Shown piece after piece: positions 39,558 through 44,119 of a stretch of 44,119 nucleotides of DNA. This stretch comes from a virus, in the IMG/VR virus record IMGVR_UViG_3300048597_000300, positions 1-44,119 of that record; one strand, given 5' to 3'. Position numbers and translations under genes: made by a program. Each line of letters opens with the position of its first letter. Position 1 is the first letter of the stretch. The notes under the pieces are model-generated. The model did no database searches. It was not told where the DNA came from and saw only the letters and a program-made list of their open reading frames with translations.

Positions 39558-40370
39558 ATGTTTAAACTCATTACAGCTGGTGTCATGGCATTCGTCATTC
39601 TCGTGACCACGCTTGTCGCCTTCACTACGGTTGAAACTCAGGAACGCGGAATTGTTACACGCTTTGGAGAGGTAACAGAGGTATTGGAACCAGGGCTGCA
39701 TTTTGTAAATCCATTTACTTCGACTGTCACCATCATGGATGTAACGGTACGCGCTTTGCCGGTTGAAAAACTCTCTTACTCGAAAGATTCACAGACCGTT
39801 GCGGCACAGGTTACGGTCAACTATCAGCTGAATCCTGCAATGGTGACACAGGTATTTAGTGAGGCTCGAAATGACTATGAGGCACGGTATGTCATTCCGT
39901 CTGTAAACGGCGCCATTGAAACTGTCTTCACTCGCTATACCGCACAGGGGATCATCGACAATCGCTCAAAGATTCCGTTTGAAATTCAGGAAAGTCTTGG
40001 CAATCTTGCTTCCCGCGGAATCATTATTTCGAAGGTTGAGCTTACCAATTTCGACTTCGATGATGCATACGAAGAGGCTGTAAAAAATAAGCAGGTGCAG
40101 GAACAGCAGGCACTGGCACAGGTAAACATCACTCGGCAGGAAGAAGAAAAAAAGAAACAGGAAATTCTTAAAGCAGAAGCACTGGCCGAAAAGACCCGAT
40201 TGGAAGCTGCTGCACTTGCTTCCCAGAACGGTGAAAAGGTAATTGGAAAAATCTACGCTGAAGCAGCTTTGGCCGCATCGAACAAGTGGAATGGCGTGAT
40301 GCCGGTCAACATGTATGCAGACGCACCGATGCCGTTTATCAAGGTAGAGAACGCAGCTGCTGCTGAATAG
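39558..40370 (+). CDS. SPFH/prohibitin-like membrane protein
   Basis: A 270-residue protein with an N-terminal membrane anchor (about residues 4-25), then the SPFH core (ERGIVTRFGEVTEVLEPGLH, residues 30-49; a classic Band-7 opening), and a coiled coil rich in Glu, Lys and Ala (about 175-225). Host SPFH proteins such as HflK/C control FtsH proteolysis and membrane microdomains. A phage copy may shield phage proteins from FtsH or stabilise the envelope. It immediately precedes a prepilin-like gene, so both may act at the host surface. Confidence 0.88.
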   Translation: MFKLITAGVMAFVILVTTLVAFTTVETQERGIVTRFGEVTEVLEPGLHFVNPFTSTVTIMDVTVRALPVEKLSYSKDSQTVAAQVTVNYQLNPAMVTQVFSEARNDYEARYVIPSVNGAIETVFTRYTAQGIIDNRSKIPFEIQESLGNLASRGIIISKVELTNFDFDDAYEEAVKNKQVQEQQALAQVNITRQEEEKKKQEILKAEALAEKTRLEAAALASQNGEKVIGKIYAEAALAASNKWNGVMPVNMYADAPMPFIKVENAAAAE

Positions 40371-40371
40371 T

Positions 40372-40536
40372 ATGCAAAGAGGATTTACGCTCATTGAATT
40401 GCTCGTAATGATTGGCATTCTCGGCACGTTGGCTTGGTTGCTTATTGGGTCTATCCAGAGAAGTAACGTGATCGATGAACCATGTGACGATCCCAGTCGA
40501 CTTACTGAGTGCCTTAAAGCAAAGCAAAATGGCTAA
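40372..40536 (+). CDS. Mini type IV prepilin-like protein (54 aa)
   Basis: A 54-residue protein with a textbook type IV prepilin start: MQRG followed by FTLIELLVMI, i.e. the PilD cleavage glycine, phenylalanine +1 and glutamate +5, then the hydrophobic alpha-1N stretch to about residue 26. Beyond that only a short tail with two cysteines (38 and 47) remains, far shorter than normal pilins. It could enter the host pilus or its assembly machinery and cap or block it. The stop overlaps the next gene's start. Confidence 0.8.
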   Translation: MQRGFTLIELLVMIGILGTLAWLLIGSIQRSNVIDEPCDDPSRLTECLKAKQNG

Positions 40537-40690
40537 AGGATTTTTACTCGCAGTTGTAGCAATCCTCATTTTGTCCGGCATCTTATGGGTTGCATACACA
40601 ACCGGGAAAATCGCAGCCCGGAAATCGCGGAAGGTAGTAATGCGAGACGTGCTTACTAAGAAATCTGATGATCATGTCTCTTCAAATTGA
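40529..40690 (+). CDS. Small membrane protein (53 aa)
   Basis: A 53-residue protein starting at ATG 40529, inside the end of the prepilin gene. Residues 5-22 form one membrane span (LLAVVAILILSGILWVAY), followed by a basic cytoplasmic-type tail (KSRKVVMRDVLTKK). Probably acts with the prepilin-like peptide; function unknown. Confidence 0.55.
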   Translation: MAKGFLLAVVAILILSGILWVAYTTGKIAARKSRKVVMRDVLTKKSDDHVSSN

Positions 40691-40895
40691 CGCACGCGCC
40701 CTGCAGCGTACCTTGAATCAAATCCGTCAGGAGCTTTGTAAAGGAAATGCTGTATTTCTTGAACCAAAAGCGGACGGAACAGTGGATACAACATGCATCA
40801 GGGTTGAAGGTTGCAAGAATGAGCGGCGCAACGGATCTGCTTGGTGTCAGAAGTGTTCTGATGAACATAAGTCAAAGCAAAATGAGCAAGCATAA
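40674..40895 (+). CDS. Zinc-finger protein (73 aa)
   Basis: A 73-residue protein from ATG 40674 (ATG 40668 possible). The N-terminal helix (ARALQRTLNQIRQEL) is followed by cysteines CIRVEGC and CQKC, a four-Cys zinc site, then a polar tail. Function unknown. Confidence 0.55.
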   Translation: MSLQIDARALQRTLNQIRQELCKGNAVFLEPKADGTVDTTCIRVEGCKNERRNGSAWCQKCSDEHKSKQNEQA

Positions 40896-40962
40896 CAAAC
40901 ATCGGGCGAGACAGCGGAAGCGACGGAAGGAAAAGAAAAATAAAAAAACTGAAGAGAAGTAA
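40882..40962 (+). CDS. Highly basic micropeptide (26 aa)
   Basis: A 26-residue reading frame starting MSKHNKHRARQRKRRKEK, more than half Lys/Arg. It overlaps the end of the preceding gene and stops two bases before the next ATG. Could bind nucleic acid; existence is plausible but unproven. Confidence 0.35.
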   Translation: MSKHNKHRARQRKRRKEKKNKKTEEK

Positions 40963-40964
40963 AT

Positions 40965-41393
40965 ATGGCGAAAGCCCCTAAAAAATTTAGATTGCCGCTC
41001 GATGTCGCAGCATACGTTGTCTCGCAAGGGGCACTGTATGAAATCGTGAAAAGGCCCGGGCATCTGTTTGCGGAGTACTGGCTGGATGACACTACTGAAA
41101 ACCGGCGCCATGCAATGAATTTTCTTCAGGGGCTTTCGAGCATGAATCTGATCACCTATCTGTACAACCGAACGCGCATGAAGTTGGAGCAGAAACAGGA
41201 ACCGATGGTAGTTCCAGTGACGGGGGACGTTGCCCCTCAAAAAATCATGGGAGGACAGGGATACTGGTATGTCGAGAACGGTCAGATTCTGCATACGGTA
41301 TACGCCAATAAGGAACCGCACCTGTCGCGGCTAGAGAAAGGGAACGTTTATACGAATCGAATTACCGCACAGCTTGCGGCAACAAAAAAGTAG
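40965..41393 (+). CDS. Hypothetical protein (142 aa)
   Basis: A 142-residue basic protein with helical N-terminal half (LPLDVAAYVVSQGALYEIVK) and a beta-rich C-terminal half. No domain recognised. Two bases separate it from its neighbour on each side. Confidence 0.6.
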   Translation: MAKAPKKFRLPLDVAAYVVSQGALYEIVKRPGHLFAEYWLDDTTENRRHAMNFLQGLSSMNLITYLYNRTRMKLEQKQEPMVVPVTGDVAPQKIMGGQGYWYVENGQILHTVYANKEPHLSRLEKGNVYTNRITAQLAATKK

Positions 41394-41395
41394 GT

Positions 41396-41827
41396 ATGCC
41401 AATTAAAAACTATACAACCAAAGAACCGGCTCAAAAGAGTCTGCAAAAGATTCAGGATATGCTGGTTTCCCATGGAGCGGTTGGGATTCAAATGATGTAC
41501 GACGGTGACCGACGAATATCTGCAATCTCTTTTGCGCTTCCGTTCAACGACGGCAGGAATCTGTCATTTCAGCTTCCATGCCAGTGGCGGCGGTTTCAAA
41601 TGGTGCTTAAAGAGCAACAAATTAAACGGTGGGAAGATGATGAGTACGCGTATCGTGTAGCGTGGGCAAATCTGCGTGACTGGGTCGCGTCACAAATGGC
41701 ACTGTACGAAACCCAAATGGTGACCATGCCGCAGATATTCTTGCCGTTTGTTGAAGACGGTAATGGTCAAACGCTCTTTGAAAAGATTGCACAGAATCCG
41801 AACTTCTTACTAGGTAGCGGCGAATAA
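41396..41827 (+). CDS. Conserved phage hypothetical protein (143 aa)
   Basis: A 143-residue protein matching a family seen in many unrelated phages: IKNYTTKEPAQKSLQKIQDM at the start, YRVAWANLRDWVASQMALYE near residue 82 and VTMPQIFLPFVEDGNGQTLF near the end. Function unknown. It stands directly ahead of the RNA ligase gene. Confidence 0.75.
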   Translation: MPIKNYTTKEPAQKSLQKIQDMLVSHGAVGIQMMYDGDRRISAISFALPFNDGRNLSFQLPCQWRRFQMVLKEQQIKRWEDDEYAYRVAWANLRDWVASQMALYETQMVTMPQIFLPFVEDGNGQTLFEKIAQNPNFLLGSGE

Positions 41828-41828
41828 C

Positions 41829-42893
41829 ATGAAAGTCCCAACATACGAAGAAATAAAGCCGTATATCGAAAAGAAGCTGGTGTCAGAGCAATCACACCCC
41901 GAAGATCCAAACGTTCGAATCTTCAACTACACTCAGCATTGCCAATTCGAGCAGGCATGGAATGACGTTACGAGACAGTGTCGCGGACTGATCCTCAATG
42001 TAGCCACTGGTGAGGTTCTAGCACGACCATTTCCGAAGTTCTTCAACTATTCCGAACACATAGACAAAGGCTGGCCCATTCCGGAGGAAAAGCCGATCAT
42101 CACTGAAAAGCTCGATGGATCACTCGGCATCCTTTATTGGCTGAATGGAAGGGCGTGGATTGCAACAAGAGGAAGCTTTACTTCCGATCAGGCAATGTGG
42201 GCCACGAATTGGTGGCGTCAGAATGTCAGCAAAATAGTGAAGATTGAAACCGGGCTTACGCATCTATTTGAAATCATTTATCCCGAGAATCGGATTGTGG
42301 TTCCGTATGACTTCTCTGGTCTGGTGTTTCTGGAAACCATCGATAACGAAACCGGCAAACCGCCCACTAAGGTTGAAAAGCGGGAAGGATTCCGTACAGC
42401 AAAGCGGATCCGTACAACTGACCTAAAGACATTAGCAGAAATGGATGAACCTAACGGGGAAGGCTTTGTGGCATATTTCCCCCGTGCGAATATCCGAATC
42501 AAAATCAAGTTTCCGGAATACGTGAGGTTGCACAAGCTCATTACACGGGTTTCTGAAATTGCCATTTGGGAGCATATGCGGGACGGAAAACCGCTCAATG
42601 ACCTGATAGAGAAAGTACCCGATGAATTCTTTAAGTGGGTAGGGGAAGTATCCGGGCGCATTGGACGCGAATTCAACGCCATTGCTGAAACTGTTGTACT
42701 CGACTATGAGCGGATTTGCCTTGACCGACCGATCGATGGCCCTACCCGAAAGGAATTGGCATTGGAAATTCAAAAGACGAAATACCCCGGTTTGGTCTTC
42801 TCGTTGCTCGACGACAAAGATTTCAAACCTGCAATATGGAGAATGGTGAGGCCAAAAGGAGCATCGGCCTTTAAAACCGACATCGATCTATGA
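41829..42893 (+). CDS. rnl1: T4 Rnl1-type RNA ligase
   Basis: A 354-residue ATP-dependent RNA ligase. TRQCRGLILN (48-57) and ARPFPKFFNYSEH precede motif I, EKLDGSLG, with adenylated Lys94; motif III is FEIIYPENRIVV (147-158), motif IV EGFVAYF (211-217) and motif V KIKFPEY (225-231). A helical C-terminal domain follows as in T4 Rnl1. The gene overlaps a polynucleotide kinase/phosphatase gene (ATGA), so the pair can repair broken tRNAs. It implies that the host uses anticodon nucleases against phages. Confidence 0.92.
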   Translation: MKVPTYEEIKPYIEKKLVSEQSHPEDPNVRIFNYTQHCQFEQAWNDVTRQCRGLILNVATGEVLARPFPKFFNYSEHIDKGWPIPEEKPIITEKLDGSLGILYWLNGRAWIATRGSFTSDQAMWATNWWRQNVSKIVKIETGLTHLFEIIYPENRIVVPYDFSGLVFLETIDNETGKPPTKVEKREGFRTAKRIRTTDLKTLAEMDEPNGEGFVAYFPRANIRIKIKFPEYVRLHKLITRVSEIAIWEHMRDGKPLNDLIEKVPDEFFKWVGEVSGRIGREFNAIAETVVLDYERICLDRPIDGPTRKELALEIQKTKYPGLVFSLLDDKDFKPAIWRMVRPKGASAFKTDIDL

Positions 42894-43738
42894 AAAGAAT
42901 AATTCTTACTAAAGGACTGCCGGCATCGGGAAAGACTACGTATGCTAAAGAGATTCTTAAAAAGGGCGCAGGTGCGTATAAACGGGTCAATAAAGACGAT
43001 CTGCGTGCCATGCTCGATGACGGGAATTGGTCGGGAAGCAATGAGAGATTCGTATTGAAGATCCGCGATCAGATCATTCTGCAGGCTATCGGAGAGGGCA
43101 AGCATGTAATTGTCGACGACACGAATCTTAACCCCATCCATGAACAGCATATCCGCGATCTGGTAAAGGGACTTGGCGTGGTCGAGATTGCCGATTTTAC
43201 CCATATTCCAGTCGAAGAATGCATTGCCCGGGATCAGAAGCGTACTGTCGGACGGGTTGGCGAAAAGGTAATTAAAGACATGTACAAAAAATACCTAAAG
43301 CCGAACAACAAAGTGCCTGTCGATCACACTCTTCCCCCTGCAATCATATGCGACATAGACGGTACGCTAGCCATCATGGATGGGCGATCCCCATTTGAAT
43401 GGTTGAGGGTGAAGGAAGACAAAGTTAATCGTGTGATAAAAGATTTACTGGCACGCTTCGATGAAGCGACAACCATCATTATGGTTTCTGGTAGAGACAG
43501 CGTATGCCGGGAGCTTACGACCCAGTGGCTTGAGGAAAACGGAATTCGCTTTAATGCCCTCTACATGCGCGATCAGTATGACGCGCGTAAGGACTCAATC
43601 GTCAAGCGAGATATATTCGATAACCACATACGGGGAAAGTTTAACGTTAAGTTTGTTCTTGATGACCGCAATCAGGTAGTGGAGATGTGGCGGGATCTTG
43701 GACTCACCTGTTTACAAGTGGCTGAGGGAGATTTTTAA
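42890..43738 (+). CDS. pseT: Polynucleotide 5'-kinase / 3'-phosphatase (T4 Pnkp type)
   Basis: A 282-residue two-domain enzyme. Kinase domain: P-loop GLPASGKTT at residues 9-17, followed by VDDTNLNP near 75-82. Phosphatase domain of the HAD class: ICDIDGTLA with Asp155 and Asp157, VSGRD at 199-203 and the terminal LDDRNQVVEMWRDLGL. It prepares cleaved RNA ends (5' phosphate, 3' hydroxyl) for sealing by the RNA ligase encoded immediately upstream and overlapping by four bases. Domain order equals that of T4 Pnkp. Confidence 0.93.
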   Translation: MKRIILTKGLPASGKTTYAKEILKKGAGAYKRVNKDDLRAMLDDGNWSGSNERFVLKIRDQIILQAIGEGKHVIVDDTNLNPIHEQHIRDLVKGLGVVEIADFTHIPVEECIARDQKRTVGRVGEKVIKDMYKKYLKPNNKVPVDHTLPPAIICDIDGTLAIMDGRSPFEWLRVKEDKVNRVIKDLLARFDEATTIIMVSGRDSVCRELTTQWLEENGIRFNALYMRDQYDARKDSIVKRDIFDNHIRGKFNVKFVLDDRNQVVEMWRDLGLTCLQVAEGDF

Positions 43739-43742
43739 GCTT

Positions 43743-43928
43743 ATGAAAAACAAAAAACCAATGGGATTTGCGACAATGTCACCTGAACGGCGCCGTGAAA
43801 TTGCAAGTATGGGAGGGAAGGCGGCACAGAAAGCGGGAACTGCTCATGTATTTACACCCGAAGAGGCGTCGGAAGCCGGGAAGAAAAGTTGGGAATCACG
43901 AACGAATAAAACAAATATTGAAGAGTAA
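43743..43928 (+). CDS. KGG-motif (YciG/con-10-like) small protein
   Basis: A 61-residue protein with GFATMSPERRREIASMGGKA and FTPEEASEAGKKSW, the MSxExxREIAxxGGKA signature of stress-induced KGG-repeat proteins. Usually linked to stress or sporulation in bacteria and fungi, function unclear. It closes the RNA-repair operon. Confidence 0.8.
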   Translation: MKNKKPMGFATMSPERRREIASMGGKAAQKAGTAHVFTPEEASEAGKKSWESRTNKTNIEE

Positions 43929-43937
43929 TACGACCGT

Positions 43938-44119
43938 ATGCGAAACATTAAAATTGATCAGTTCATAGAAGATATAGAGGTTGAGGTTGAAACAATTACT
44001 AAGTCACTCGGGTCACTAACCGATGGCCCCCGCTGCATGTTTCTGATGCACCGCAACAAAGACGGTGGGCACAATAAGGAGCATAAGCGGATATTCGGTT
44101 ACGGAGTCTATTACGATCA
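43938..44119 (+). CDS. 5' part of the junction-spanning protein
   Basis: This gene starts at ATG 43938 (MRNIKIDQFIEDIEVEVETI), runs off the window end and continues at base 3 of the window, giving 209 residues in all (stop at 575). In the linear view it appears as two fragments. See the entry at 1-575 for the primase-like motifs. Confidence 0.85.
   Translation, partial: MRNIKIDQFIEDIEVEVETITKSLGSLTDGPRCMFLMHRNKDGGHNKEHKRIFGYGVYYD
43993..44119. repeat. Terminal direct repeat, right copy
   Basis: Identical to 1-127; closes the circle. Confidence 0.95.

Noticed and set aside
1-44119. Recoded TGA or TAG (alternative genetic code of some CPR lineages or phages)
   Set aside because: Genes close normally on TGA, TAG and TAA, and long genes contain no in-frame stops needing recoding.
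1-44119. tRNA genes
   Set aside because: GGTTCGA-like T-arm matches occur only inside coding regions and without cloverleaf partners.
1-44119. CRISPR array or insertion sequence
   Set aside because: No regularly spaced repeats and no transposase or terminal inverted repeats were seen.

Overview
The window is a complete, circularly closed phage genome: bases 1-127 recur exactly at 43993-44119, so the unit genome is 43,992 bp and one gene (43938 to 575) spans the cut. It encodes terminase, portal, scaffold, major capsid, connector, spike and ejection-type proteins, but no tape-measure gene, no DNA polymerase, no complete integrase and no tRNA. The best fit is a podovirus-like tailed phage that borrows the host replisome. 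The 1299-residue fibre carries repeat vocabulary (ATSTF, GIGTTSP, SSTPW, TTSANYW) that I associate with surface proteins of Patescibacteria/CPR (Parcubacteria group). A CPR host is therefore my inference; it is not proven. TGA, TAA and TAG all act as stops.

Layout on the + strand: 0-1.3 kb, a structured leader and zinc microproteins. 1.3-4.3 kb, terminase plus a stand-alone winged-helix protein and a GroES-like co-chaperonin. 4.3-6.3 kb, small unknown and membrane proteins. 6.4-13.2 kb, portal, a coiled-coil structural protein and the giant fibre with a signal peptide. 13.2-14.7 kb, holin and a papain-like protease. 14.7-24.5 kb, scaffold, decoration, capsid, two further secreted proteins, connector/nozzle and spike. 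24.6-30.4 kb, three probable ejection proteins. 30.4-32.5 kb is the only minus-strand block: a tight five-gene operon around a hyaluronan-synthase-like glycosyltransferase. 32.6-34.1 kb is a second lysis cassette (CHAP-like hydrolase, holin-like protein, acidic protein, anchored lysozyme). 34.1-35.3 kb is rich in structured RNA and holds an orphan recombinase core-binding domain and a small HTH protein. 35.3-39.2 kb is recombination and replication (annealing-like protein, PD-(D/E)XK nuclease, replisome organizer). 39.3-44 kb holds host-interaction genes: an SPFH/prohibitin-like protein, a mini type IV prepilin, T4-type RNA ligase and polynucleotide kinase, and a KGG-motif protein.

The most striking system is regulatory. 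Five sites share one ungapped promoter architecture, ATCCMCA-N6-TTGACA-N14-TANNNT. In four of them an ATG begins exactly six bases after the -10-like box, which predicts leaderless mRNAs. Elsewhere Shine-Dalgarno sequences are almost absent and starts are preceded by A-Y-Y triplets. Several intergenic regions fold into hairpin arrays (623-748, 15278-15366, 34150-34305, 34892-35040), including one long-range pseudoknot candidate.
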